Positions 15,297 to 20,490 of a stretch of 20,490 bases of DNA are shown one piece after another (positions within the stretch are counted from its first letter, which is position 1; each line of letters begins with the position of its first letter). Source of the stretch: Clostridiales bacterium UBA1316 (lineage in GTDB: Bacteria; Bacillota; Clostridia; Oscillospirales; Oscillospiraceae). Made by a program: the position numbers and the translations under genes. The stretch is from the NCBI GenBank assembly GCA_002307055.1, contig DBTM01000021.1:1-20490 (forward strand), in the 5' to 3' direction. The notes under the pieces are model-generated. The model made no database searches, had not been told where the DNA came from, and saw nothing but the letters and a program-made list of their open reading frames with translations.

Positions 15297-15336
15297 GAGC
15301 CCGCAATTTGTTGTTGCCAAATTGCAGGCTCTTTTT
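15297..15336 (+). terminator. Intrinsic terminator before the sigma-like regulator
   Basis: GAGCC-c-GCAATTT (15297-15309) pairs with AAATTGC-a-GGCTC (15319-15331), one mismatch, then five Ts (15332-15336). It separates the riboswitch unit from the regulator gene at 15439. Confidence 0.85.
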
Positions 15337-15395
15337 ATTTTATATGCCGCATAAACATAGCGTTACTCTCTGTTGGGTGCCGTTCGCCACCGCCA

Positions 15396-15429
15396 CCGTT
15401 TTGATTTTAACTCAAAAAAATCAGAACGG
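15396..15429 (+). promoter_or_regulatory. Hairpin reaching into the regulator's ribosome binding site
   Basis: Bases 15396-15408 pair with 15417-15429 (13 bp with one T-G wobble) around an 8-nt loop. The right arm ends in ACGG, covering the first two bases of GGAGG (15428-15432), the ribosome binding site of the sigma-like gene. It may damp translation of the regulator. Confidence 0.5.
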
Positions 15430-15438
15430 AGGATTCAA

Positions 15439-15912
15439 ATGTTTGATAAAAAAAGTGACTATGCGCTGAACAAACGTCAGAAAGACGCCATTGTTTACAT
15501 AAGCCCCACGGGTTCAGTGCGGCTGACCTGTGCGGATTTCACCAGCAAGGAGGAGTTTCAGAAATGGAAAGACTGGTCTGATGGAGATTACCGGGATACT
15601 GAACAAGCGGGCCGGGGCTTCTATGACAATGTGATTTCTTTCAACGACATGCTGGAAACAATCTGTGCTGTGCTTTCCGTTGAGGAAGAACTTTTTAGCA
15701 GGCTGGAGGAAACCGAACATATGCAGTTGCGCGCCATACTCATAACACAGCTCATGAACCGGCTGAGCGAAAAACAGTACCGGCGTTTATGGCTGTACTA
15801 TGTAAAGAATCTTAGTGAGCGTGACATCGCTGTAATTGAGCACGTAGGCCAACAGCGCGTTTCTAAGTCCATTCTGAGCAGTAAAAAAATAATTGAGGAA
15901 TTTTTCAAATAA
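15439..15912 (+). CDS. Sigma-70-region-4-like regulator of the conjugative element
   Basis: This 157-residue protein has a C-terminal sigma region 4 helix-turn-helix (LSEKQYRRLWLYYVKNLSER, then DIAVIEHVGQQRVSKSILSS ahead of KKIIEEFFK). The N-terminal part is acidic and lacks a recognisable region 2. Such proteins are a regular part of Tn1549-like elements near the recombinase end and are thought to control transfer or excision genes. The ATG at 15439 follows GGAGG by 6 nt; longer in-frame readings have no such site. It is read in the same direction as the structured non-coding stretch and recombinase downstream. DNA-binding is well supported; whether it works as a true sigma factor is open. 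Confidence 0.82.
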   Translation: MFDKKSDYALNKRQKDAIVYISPTGSVRLTCADFTSKEEFQKWKDWSDGDYRDTEQAGRGFYDNVISFNDMLETICAVLSVEEELFSRLEETEHMQLRAILITQLMNRLSEKQYRRLWLYYVKNLSERDIAVIEHVGQQRVSKSILSSKKIIEEFFK

Positions 15913-15989
15913 TCTTTCTAAGCAGGGGGTAAAACAGCCCGTTTATCTGTGATAAGCGAAGGGAGTCTTCAACAAGCTCCCACATGCAA

Positions 15990-16408
15990 CTTGAAAATTG
16001 AATATACATATTGCAGGTAAGAAACCCGCGTGGCCGAAAGGTCAGCGACATAAGGCGCGACGCCATGATGATAGCTTAAAGGGGGCATGATGGACAAGCT
16101 ATTCGAGCGATCACCGCAAGCCTTAGACCCGGTTTGGCATACCGGGCGCGACGACAGCGCGGGAGACAATGATACTTTCTCACGACCTCCTAAAGACTTG
16201 GGGGGAGCCCTGCGGTATCCGCCAGCCTGACAAGCAGCGGTATCGCGGAGTTATGACAGCTACGCCAGTAGCGGCCTTGCAATATCCCCGTCGCCGGGGG
16301 CGCGTGACAAATACGGTGATACTAAATGTAAAACAAGTTAGGGACAGCCGCGCCCAAGTGCGCCTGTTTTGACGGTACAGCGCTGATTGACGCGGCTGTT
16401 CTTTTTTT
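15990..16408 (+). ncRNA. Candidate large structured non-coding RNA
   Basis: No convincing gene fits in the 690 nt between the regulator and TnpW, yet the sequence is dense in hairpins on the plus strand. These include GGCC-GAAA-GGTC (about 16033), GGCG-CGA-CGCC (about 16055), ATAGCTT/AAGCTAT (about 16070/16097), CCCGGT/ACCGGG (about 16128/16140), GCGC/GCGC (about 16147/16158), GCTA/TAGC (about 16262/16271) and CCCC/GGGG (about 16287/16297), ending in a strong terminator. GC content is higher than in the AT-rich cargo. Similar leaders occur in related elements as far as I recall, but I cannot name an Rfam family. It may be an attenuator controlling TnpW and the recombinase, or a trans-acting RNA. 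Ends are approximate. Confidence 0.5.
16344..16408 (+). terminator. Compound intrinsic terminator of the structured RNA
   Basis: ACAGCCGCG (16344-16352) pairs perfectly with CGCGGCTGT (16391-16399). Inside it GCGC-c-TGT and ACA-GCGC form a second stem. A T-run (16402-16408) follows. This is a strong Rho-independent stop ahead of the TnpW and recombinase genes. Confidence 0.82.
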
Positions 16409-16429
16409 ATAAACAAGCACAAAACAAAT

Positions 16430-16448
16430 ATGTCTCAAGCTGAGACGC
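16430..16448. repeat. Palindrome copy 4 (GTCTCA-AGC-TGAGAC)
   Basis: The core GTCTCAAGCTGAGAC is at 16432-16446. Here the right flank keeps GC and the left is AT, the mirror of copy 3. It follows the structured RNA terminator by 21 nt and precedes TnpW by 155 nt, a stretch with no other gene seen. Confidence 0.65.
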
Positions 16449-16603
16449 GTTTCATCCCATTACATGGAGTTTTGAAATGTTCGGTCTATCTGCGAATTAG
16501 AAAAGATAGCTCATGGGTATATTCCATCTAACCTGTAATTATTCGAATTCATTTGCCGCATCTGACAATCAGGCGCGGCGTTCACCATATAGGAGGAACC
16601 TCA

Positions 16604-16771
16604 ATGATTGATCTTTACAAACAGCCGCCCCCGAAGGAAGAACAAAAGATCGGCAACACCACCTATACCGTAACCTCGCATTTTAAGGATAAGGGATGCA
16701 CCGCAGTGGATAAAGTCAAGCGTCTGATTGACATGGATACCAAGACCGGAAGCATGAGCCGGAAAGCCTGA
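16604..16771 (+). CDS. tnpW: TnpW-like small transposon protein
   Basis: This 55-residue polar protein resembles the TnpW proteins encoded just before the large serine recombinase in clostridial mobile elements: a Pro-rich start (QPPPKEEQKIGNTTYTVTSH) and a closing AVDKVKRLIDMD helix. Its role is not established; its constant place suggests help or control of recombination. The ATG at 16604 follows AGGAGG by 7 nt; an in-frame ATG 17 codons earlier has no ribosome binding site. A separate promoter for the recombinase begins right after its stop. Confidence 0.72.
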   Translation: MIDLYKQPPPKEEQKIGNTTYTVTSHFKDKGCTAVDKVKRLIDMDTKTGSMSRKA

Positions 16772-16775
16772 TTTT

Positions 16776-16804
16776 TTGACTGATTTCCGAAATTTTGGTA
16801 TAAT
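16776..16804 (+). promoter_or_regulatory. Sigma-A promoter of the recombinase
   Basis: TTGACT (16776-16781) and TATAAT (16799-16804) are separated by exactly 17 bp, with TGG just before the -10. It starts 5 nt after the TnpW stop and drives the 18-codon leader ORF and the recombinase, with a leader of about 50 nt before the first ATG. Confidence 0.88.
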
Positions 16805-16862
16805 TATAGTGTCATATAAGACCCTTACAATCGCTGGGGTGACTGCCGGAATGGAGGTATTT

Positions 16863-16919
16863 ATGAACAGGCAGTTATACATCATTACGGTTTTTCACAG
16901 GATGGGAGGGCAAGCATAA
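16863..16919 (+). CDS. 18-codon leader ORF coupled to the recombinase
   Basis: ATG 16863 has GGAGGT (16853-16858) upstream and reads MNRQLYIITVFHRMGGQA, stopping at TAA 16917-16919. The last A of the stop is the first base of the recombinase ATG (TAATG), a classic translational coupling arrangement. The recombinase's own GGGAGGG site lies inside this ORF. It probably sets the translation rate of the recombinase; whether the peptide itself acts is unknown. Confidence 0.6.
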   Translation: MNRQLYIITVFHRMGGQA

Positions 16920-18565
16920 TGGCAACTTCCCGAACCTCACCGGACGGCATGACCGAAAAGTGGGTTGCACTTTATTGCCGCCTGTCCCGCGACGATGAAA
17001 ATGATGGAGACAGCAACAGCATTGCCCATCAGAAGCAAATTCTCGAAAAATTCGCCCGTGAGCATGGATATATGCAGTACCGTTTTTACACAGACGACGG
17101 CTACAGCGGTACGAATTTCAACCGTCCCGGCTTTCAGGGAATGTTGGCCGACATTGACGCGGGACATGTCGATATAGTCATCGTCAAAGACATGTCACGT
17201 TTTGGGCGCAACTATCTGGAAGTCGGCATGTATACGGAAATCATGTTCCCGGAAAAGGACGTGCGGTTTGTCGCCGTCAACGACGGCGTGGACAGCGACC
17301 GTGAGGACAACGACTTTACCCCGTTCCGAAATATTATAAATGAGTGGTATGCCAAAGATACCAGCAAAAAAATTCGCGCGGTGTTCAAGGCAAAAGGCAT
17401 GTCCGGCAAGCGGTTGAACACGCAAATCCCATACGGCTATCTGAAAGGCGACGACGGCACATTGGTAGAGGATTTAGAAACCGCGCCCGTTGTGCGACTG
17501 ATCTTCCAACTTTCCGCCGAGGGGAACGGCCCCGGCAAGATTGCCCGGATGCTCCGTGAACGTGAAATCATTACGCCCGGCACGTTGGCCTTTCAACGCC
17601 ATGGGCACACGGCCCGATATGATCCAGACCATCCCTGCCATTGGAATGAAAGCTCAGTCTCCGGTATTCTGGGGCAAAGGGAATACTTAGGCCATACGGT
17701 AAACTTCAAGACCACCAAGAAGTCCTATAAAAGCAAAAAGATCATCTTCAATTCCGAGGATGAACAGGTGGTTTTCGAGAATACCCACAAGGCCCTGATT
17801 GACCAGGAGACATGGGACATTGTTCAGCAGAACCGCCAGCAACGGCGACGGCCTACAAAAATGGGTGATATGGGGCTGTTCTCCGGTCTCGTCTACTGCG
17901 CCGACTGCGGGAACCTGCTTCACCTTTGCCGCACCACATCATGGGAACGTGATATGGACAACTACGTATGTGGCACCTATAAGCGCAAAAAAGGCGAGTG
18001 CTCCGCGCATTACATCCGGGAGATTGTTCTGGAAAAGCTTGTGCTTGAAAACCTATGCAAAGTTATTTCCTATGTCCATGATTATGAAGATGATTTTGTG
18101 CAGCAGGTTACGCATAATATGCTTTCGGAGCAAACGGAACGCGTAACGCAGGCAAAACGCCAACTGGAACAGCAGACCCGCCGAATTGCTGAAATCGACG
18201 CCATCGTCAAACGGCTCTATGAGGATAATGTAACCGGCAAGCTGTCTGACGAACGCTTCGCCAAGATGAACGCCGATTATGAACGGGAGCAAAAGGCACT
18301 GGAAAACAGCACGGCGGAACTGCGGAAAATCGTGGAAGCCTGTGAGGAACAGAGCGTCAACGTCAAGAGCTTTATAAAGATTATCCGCCGCTACATTGAG
18401 CCAACTGAATTAACCCCAGAAATTCTTCATGAGCTCGTAAACAAGATTGTTGTTCATGCTCCCGATACGTCTACCGGCCATCGGACACAGCAGATTGACA
18501 TTCACTATAATTTTGTTGGAGAGATTGCGTTATCCAGCGAGATTGCAAAAAGAGAAACGGCGTGA
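16919..18565 (+). CDS. Large serine recombinase (TnpX-type) of the element
   Basis: This 548-residue large serine recombinase would cut and rejoin the element's ends for excision and integration. The N-terminal resolvase domain has the catalytic Ser23 in YCRLSRDDE and SRFGRN at 93-98. The recombinase domain follows (about 170-300). A zinc ribbon has YCADCG and VCGTYKRKKGEC (about 326-362). A coiled-coil lies near 400-470 (TERVTQAKRQLEQQTRRIAE). The C-terminal DUF4368-like end has FIKIIRRYIEPTELTPEILH. All key residues are present, so it is probably active. The ATG overlaps the leader ORF stop; its own strong promoter lies at 16776. The gene is at the right end of the element, the expected place. 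Confidence 0.94.
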   Translation: MATSRTSPDGMTEKWVALYCRLSRDDENDGDSNSIAHQKQILEKFAREHGYMQYRFYTDDGYSGTNFNRPGFQGMLADIDAGHVDIVIVKDMSRFGRNYLEVGMYTEIMFPEKDVRFVAVNDGVDSDREDNDFTPFRNIINEWYAKDTSKKIRAVFKAKGMSGKRLNTQIPYGYLKGDDGTLVEDLETAPVVRLIFQLSAEGNGPGKIARMLREREIITPGTLAFQRHGHTARYDPDHPCHWNESSVSGILGQREYLGHTVNFKTTKKSYKSKKIIFNSEDEQVVFENTHKALIDQETWDIVQQNRQQRRRPTKMGDMGLFSGLVYCADCGNLLHLCRTTSWERDMDNYVCGTYKRKKGECSAHYIREIVLEKLVLENLCKVISYVHDYEDDFVQQVTHNMLSEQTERVTQAKRQLEQQTRRIAEIDAIVKRLYEDNVTGKLSDERFAKMNADYEREQKALENSTAELRKIVEACEEQSVNVKSFIKIIRRYIEPTELTPEILHELVNKIVVHAPDTSTGHRTQQIDIHYNFVGEIALSSEIAKRETA

Positions 18566-18588
18566 CATGTCGTAACACATCACGCCGT
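18557..18588 (+). terminator. Hairpin terminator overlapping the recombinase stop
   Basis: ACGGCGTGA (18557-18565) pairs perfectly with TCACGCCGT (18580-18588) around a 14-nt loop. The stop codon TGA is inside the left arm. No long T-run follows (TCTCTCC), so termination may be partial. Confidence 0.65.
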
Positions 18589-18644
18589 CTCTCCAAGGTT
18601 AGAAACTTCTTTATCAGCTTTAACCTTTGAGTTTACTGGCTTTT

Positions 18645-18735
18645 TGGCGGAGGAGGTGGGATTCGAACCCACGTGCCACTTACGTGACAACTTGATTTCG
18701 AGTCAAGGCCGTTACAACCACTTCGATACTCCTCC
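18645..18735 (-). tRNA. tRNA-Ser (anticodon CGA)
   Basis: On the minus strand a full class II tRNA reads from GGAGGAG (5' acceptor, 18735 down) to CTCCTCC-G-CCA (3' end, CCA encoded at 18645-18647). The anticodon stem is CTTGA/TCAAG with loop CTCGAAA, giving anticodon CGA for UCG codons. The long variable arm (GTCACGTAAGTGGCAC region) and T-arm GTGGGTTCGAATCCCAC are intact. No good promoter is seen directly upstream of its 5' end, where element-derived repeats lie. Confidence 0.93.
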
Positions 18736-18779
18736 ACAATTTATCTTCAACATCAGCCTCCGGACGTTTTCTGGAAAAC

Positions 18780-18800
18780 GGGGAGATATGATGGGGAGAT
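18780..18800. repeat. Pair of GGGGAGAT repeats, 13-bp period (candidate integrase arm sites)
   Basis: GGGGAGAT occurs at 18780-18787 and 18793-18800, 13 bp apart start to start, about 45 bp from the tRNA 5' end and just beyond ATCAGCCTCCGGAC (18752-18765). The same arrangement with a different 8-mer recurs at 18967. This resembles arm-type binding sites of a tyrosine integrase. Confidence 0.5.
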
Positions 18801-18884
18801 GACGAGAAAATATTTAGTTTTTAAAACCCGGAACCCCTTGATACGCCTGAGTTTTCTAGTGGCACCCGTCCGAAACGCTGTGAC

Positions 18885-18926
18885 GATTTCGAGTGCGGCT
18901 CGTTGCGACCACTTCGATACGCTTCC
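18885..18926 (-). pseudogene. tRNA-Ser 5'-half fragment (scar 1)
   Basis: On the minus strand this matches the 5' half of a tRNA-Ser: GGAAGC, the A-box-like GTATCGAAGTGG, and ACTCGAAATC of the anticodon loop, after which tRNA similarity stops. It differs from the intact tRNA at several stem positions, so it is not a recent copy. It is followed (plus strand, 18949-18962) by ATCAGCCCCCGGAC, nearly the same as beside the intact tRNA. Confidence 0.75.
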
Positions 18927-18966
18927 GTATATATATTCAGCTCTTCAAATCAGCCCCCGGACAAAA

Positions 18967-18987
18967 GTGAGAACTGACGGTGAGAAC
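18967..18987. repeat. Pair of GTGAGAAC repeats, 13-bp period (candidate integrase arm sites)
   Basis: GTGAGAAC occurs at 18967-18974 and 18980-18987, again exactly 13 bp apart and about 41 bp from the tRNA fragment. The shared spacing with the GGGGAGAT pair, but a different sequence, suggests two related integrases of different specificity. Confidence 0.5.
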
Positions 18988-19070
18988 TTTTCAAAAGGAA
19001 CTTGCCGGGCATCCCCGGAAAAGGCTGTAGAATCTGGATTCCTGTCTGGAGGCGGTTCAATGAGTGCCCG

Positions 19071-19112
19071 ACTTTCGAGTCAGCCCCGTTATAGCCACTT
19101 CGATACCTCTCC
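19071..19112 (-). pseudogene. tRNA-Ser 5'-half fragment (scar 2) with native promoter
   Basis: On the minus strand GGAGAGG, GTATCGAAGTGG and GACTCGAAAGTC again match a tRNA-Ser 5' half up to the anticodon loop, and the 3' half is missing. It is the outermost fragment and alone has a consensus promoter (19127-19155) upstream, so it is probably the original chromosomal 5' half, cut off from its 3' half by integration. Confidence 0.75.
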
Positions 19113-19126
19113 GTATTGCATTAATT

Positions 19127-19155
19127 AAGATACAGCATTATAATAGAAATGTCAA
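19127..19155 (-). promoter_or_regulatory. Sigma-A promoter of the split tRNA-Ser
   Basis: On the minus strand TTGACA (19150-19155) and TATCTT (19127-19132) are 17 bp apart, and transcription would start about 8 nt before the tRNA-like 5' end at 19112. That is the expected geometry for a tRNA gene. Confidence 0.7.
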
Positions 19156-19171
19156 CAATGTGAAACATTGT

Positions 19172-19206
19172 TTCCCATCGTGAAAACTACGTTTTCACAT
19201 TGGGAA
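19172..19206. promoter_or_regulatory. Inverted repeat upstream of the Smr gene
   Basis: Bases 19172-19187 pair with 19191-19206 (16 bp, two mismatches) around a TAC loop, centred on GTGAAAAC/GTTTTCAC. It lies between the divergent tRNA fragment and the Smr gene and may be an operator or a transcript end; no T-run follows. Confidence 0.5.
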
Positions 19207-19298
19207 GAAATCGATTTGGCTGTATAAACAGGCATTAATCCGTAAACATCGATTTTTCCACAGAGTTTTTACTGTTTTCTTGGCAGAATGGGGTTTTT

Positions 19299-19646
19299 AT
19301 GTCTTGTATTTATAAAGAGGTAAATATTAAGTCCGATATGCCGACGGCGGATGATGCCATCCGCCGTATCACTTATAATATAAGAAACAGCAAAACACTC
19401 GGTATCAAGGCTTTGAAAATTATCCACGGCTACGGTTCGACCGGCATGGGCGGCAAAATCAGAGTGGAGGCGCGGCGCTATCTCGGTGACCAGAAACGCA
19501 AAGGCTTCATTTGTGATTATATCGCCGGTGAAGACTTTTCAATCTTCGATGCCGCGACGCTGAAAGCCTTTTTGATTTGTGACGACCTCCGGCACGACGC
19601 TGATCTGGAGCGCCATAATAACGGTATCACTATCGTTATACTATAG
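19299..19646 (+). CDS. Smr-domain protein
   Basis: This 115-residue protein consists almost only of an Smr (small MutS-related) domain. Smr domains bind or nick nucleic acid; free-standing bacterial forms are linked to RNA processing or ribosome rescue. The signature is LGIKALKIIHGYGSTGMGGK, with the HGxGxG-type loop, followed by IRVEARRYL and an acidic C-terminal part. The ATG at 19299 has a weak GGGG upstream. DHFR follows after 16 nt, so the two are probably co-transcribed. The codon use is GC-rich like chromosome rather than the AT-rich cargo, and no element gene is nearby on this side. Confidence 0.78.
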   Translation: MSCIYKEVNIKSDMPTADDAIRRITYNIRNSKTLGIKALKIIHGYGSTGMGGKIRVEARRYLGDQKRKGFICDYIAGEDFSIFDAATLKAFLICDDLRHDADLERHNNGITIVIL

Positions 19647-19662
19647 TTTTTGGAGGCTGTTC

Positions 19663-20166
19663 ATGAATATCATCGTCGCCGTCGATGAAAAATGGGGTAT
19701 CGGCAAAAACGGTACACAGACCGTTGTCATCCCGGAGGACAGGCGCCATTTCAGGAAACTGACGGACGGTGCTGCTGTCATCGTCGGTCACAGAACACTT
19801 CTGGATTTTCCGGGCGGCAAGCCCTTGCCTTGCAGAAAGAATATTGTAATCACGCGTAATAAAGACCTGAAAATTGACGGTGCTGTTGTCGTCAATTCCT
19901 TGGACGAGCTGTTCAAGCAGCTTGATGGTACCGACCCCGATAAGGTATTCGTCATCGGCGGCGACAGTGTTTTTAAAATGCTTCTCCCCTACTGCAAATA
20001 CGCGTATGTCACCAAAATAATGGTTTCCCCCGAATCGGACGCTTTTTTCCCGAATCTGGATAGACTGGAAAACTGGTCTCTGGCGGATGCCGGGACGCCG
20101 AAGGAACACGAAGGCATCACCTATGCCTTTCAAGTTTATATTAATAAATCGCCGCTCGGCGTTTAA
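19663..20166 (+). CDS. folA: Dihydrofolate reductase
   Basis: This 167-residue dihydrofolate reductase uses NADPH to make tetrahydrofolate for one-carbon metabolism. NIIVAVDEKWGIGKNG is the N-terminal strand and Met20-type loop. IPEDRRHFRKLTDG contains the active-site acid (D26). VIVGHRTLLDFPGGKPL and NIVITRN are the NADPH-binding parts, and VFVIGGDSVFKMLLPYC is the conserved GG turn. The usual LPW before the catalytic region is replaced by TQTVV and the MGRKT motif by VGHRT, which is seen in some clostridial chromosomal enzymes. The ATG at 19663 follows GGAGG; a longer reading inside the Smr gene is not used. Nothing links it to trimethoprim resistance cargo. Confidence 0.9.
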   Translation: MNIIVAVDEKWGIGKNGTQTVVIPEDRRHFRKLTDGAAVIVGHRTLLDFPGGKPLPCRKNIVITRNKDLKIDGAVVVNSLDELFKQLDGTDPDKVFVIGGDSVFKMLLPYCKYAYVTKIMVSPESDAFFPNLDRLENWSLADAGTPKEHEGITYAFQVYINKSPLGV

Positions 20167-20244
20167 ACAGTGAATTTAGGAGTTAGCGTGAAAACAACAA
20201 CAAGTAGAGACTATAGGTAAGTTGGTAAAAAAGGGCGCACTCCC

Positions 20245-20269
20245 CCCTTGGAGAAACAAGGGATTTTTT
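20245..20269 (+). terminator. Terminator of the Smr-DHFR unit
   Basis: CCCTTG (20245-20250) pairs with CAAGGG (20257-20262) around GAGAAA, then ATTTTTT. It lies 79 nt after the DHFR stop. Confidence 0.7.
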
Positions 20270-20465
20270 AAGCAGAGCCAGGTAAGGAAAGGGAAACCGC
20301 TTCAGCACTGACGATGCCTTGAGAAATCAATAGTTGAGCGGCGCGTTTCAACGCCTTCTGCAAATGCTTTTCCTGGAGCTCAAGAGGCATATCAACTTGA
20401 AGCAGGTCACAGGGCGTCCAGATCACACCGGTAGAGAGAATATGATACATGGCAGTGAGGATCAT
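20268..20465 (-). pseudogene. C-terminal remnant of a transposase (IS110/IS116-like)
   Basis: Sixty-five residues on the minus strand (MILTAMYHILSTGVIWTPCD, ending LSLPGSA) resemble the end of IS110/IS116-type transposases. An in-frame stop lies just upstream (about 20474-20476), so there is no catalytic part and the Met at 20465 is probably internal. It is a truncated, non-functional scrap next to the DHFR terminator. The family is a judgement from the MILTAMYHIL pattern and could be wrong. Confidence 0.45.
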
Positions 20466-20490
20466 TCTAGGTAATCAATGATTTAATCTC

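Larger units (their letters stand above)
1..18590 (+). mobile_element. Tn1549/CTn-like integrative conjugative element (partial, one end)
   Basis: Seen: VirD4, VirB2-like, VirB6-like, PrgI and VirB4 genes in that order, then an NlpC/P60 hydrolase, and at the right a sigma-like regulator, TnpW and a large serine recombinase. This set and order is typical of Tn1549-type conjugative transposons of Clostridia. The left end is outside the window. The right boundary is not pinned down; it is placed after the recombinase terminator because tRNA and chromosome-like genes follow. The usual topoisomerase, relaxase and helicase genes are absent between the hydrolase and the regulator, where an AT-rich cargo block sits instead, so the element may be rearranged or may carry them further left. 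Confidence 0.8.

Noticed and set aside
15990..16408. Structured stretch as a group II intron or as oriT
   Set aside because: No intron domain V motif and no reverse transcriptase; no relaxase gene nearby to support an oriT. Left as structured RNA of unknown role.
18752..18987. Short repeats as a CRISPR array
   Set aside because: Only pairs of 8-mers at 13-bp period, with different sequences; no spacers and no cas genes.
18799..19128. 109-codon plus-strand frame
   Set aside because: It runs antisense through two tRNA-Ser fragments and their repeats; no ribosome binding site, so it is an accident of the scars.
19663..20166. DHFR as trimethoprim-resistance cargo of the element
   Set aside because: It lies outside the recombinase and tRNA boundary, is paired with an Smr gene and resembles chromosomal clostridial enzymes.
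20188..20220. 10-residue reading frame (GTG start) after DHFR
   Set aside because: A GGAG lies upstream, but it is too short, lacks context and could easily occur by chance.

Overview
The window looks like DNA from a low-to-mid GC gut-type Firmicute (class Clostridia). The evidence is the family membership of the conjugation genes (Tn1549/CTn-like), AGGAGG-type ribosome binding sites, TTG and GTG starts, sigma-A promoters and U-tailed terminators. Positions 1 to about 18.6 kb are most of one end of an integrative conjugative element (ICE). The right side (about 18.6-20.5 kb) is a tRNA-Ser integration hotspot followed by what appears to be chromosome (Smr protein, dihydrofolate reductase, transposase remnant).

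Region by region: 1-6364 carries the transfer core: a 5'-truncated VirD4 coupling protein, a VirB2/TrbC-like small membrane protein, a VirB6-like channel protein, a PrgI-family protein and the VirB4 ATPase. A Phd/RelE-type toxin-antitoxin pair and a reverse-strand membrane protein sit inside this set. 6365-8455 is an AT-rich cargo patch with a frameshifted zinc-ribbon gene and a DUF3825-like gene. 8541-10559 returns to GC-rich transfer DNA with a membrane-anchored NlpC/P60 wall hydrolase. The topoisomerase, relaxase and helicase genes that commonly follow in such elements are not here. 10560-14815 is a second AT-rich cargo block on the minus strand: an ECF sigma factor, a DUF4367-type membrane anti-sigma candidate and a secreted protein in one operon, then a larger secreted Ser/Thr-rich beta protein and a lipoprotein. 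14965-15336 holds a cyclic-di-GMP-I riboswitch, two terminators, a possible 13-codon ORF whose ribosome binding site lies in a hairpin loop, and a third terminator. 15439-18565 is the control and integration end: a sigma-like regulator, a long structured non-coding stretch, TnpW, an 18-codon leader ORF and a large serine recombinase.

The VirD4, VirB2, VirB6, PrgI, VirB4 and NlpC/P60 products would build a Gram-positive type IV secretion channel. The serine recombinase would excise and integrate the element, and the sigma-like protein, structured RNA and leader ORF probably control it. Four near-identical 19-nt palindromes (GTCTCA-nnn-TGAGAC core) lie in non-coding gaps across the element and suggest a shared signal.

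The most interesting points are: the four dispersed palindromes; the roughly 400-nt structured RNA ending in a terminator; the riboswitch with its small ORF; and the tRNA-Ser locus. That locus has one intact tRNA and two displaced 5' halves. Two of the three units carry a pair of 8-bp repeats at exactly 13-bp period, which reads as a stack of old integration scars.
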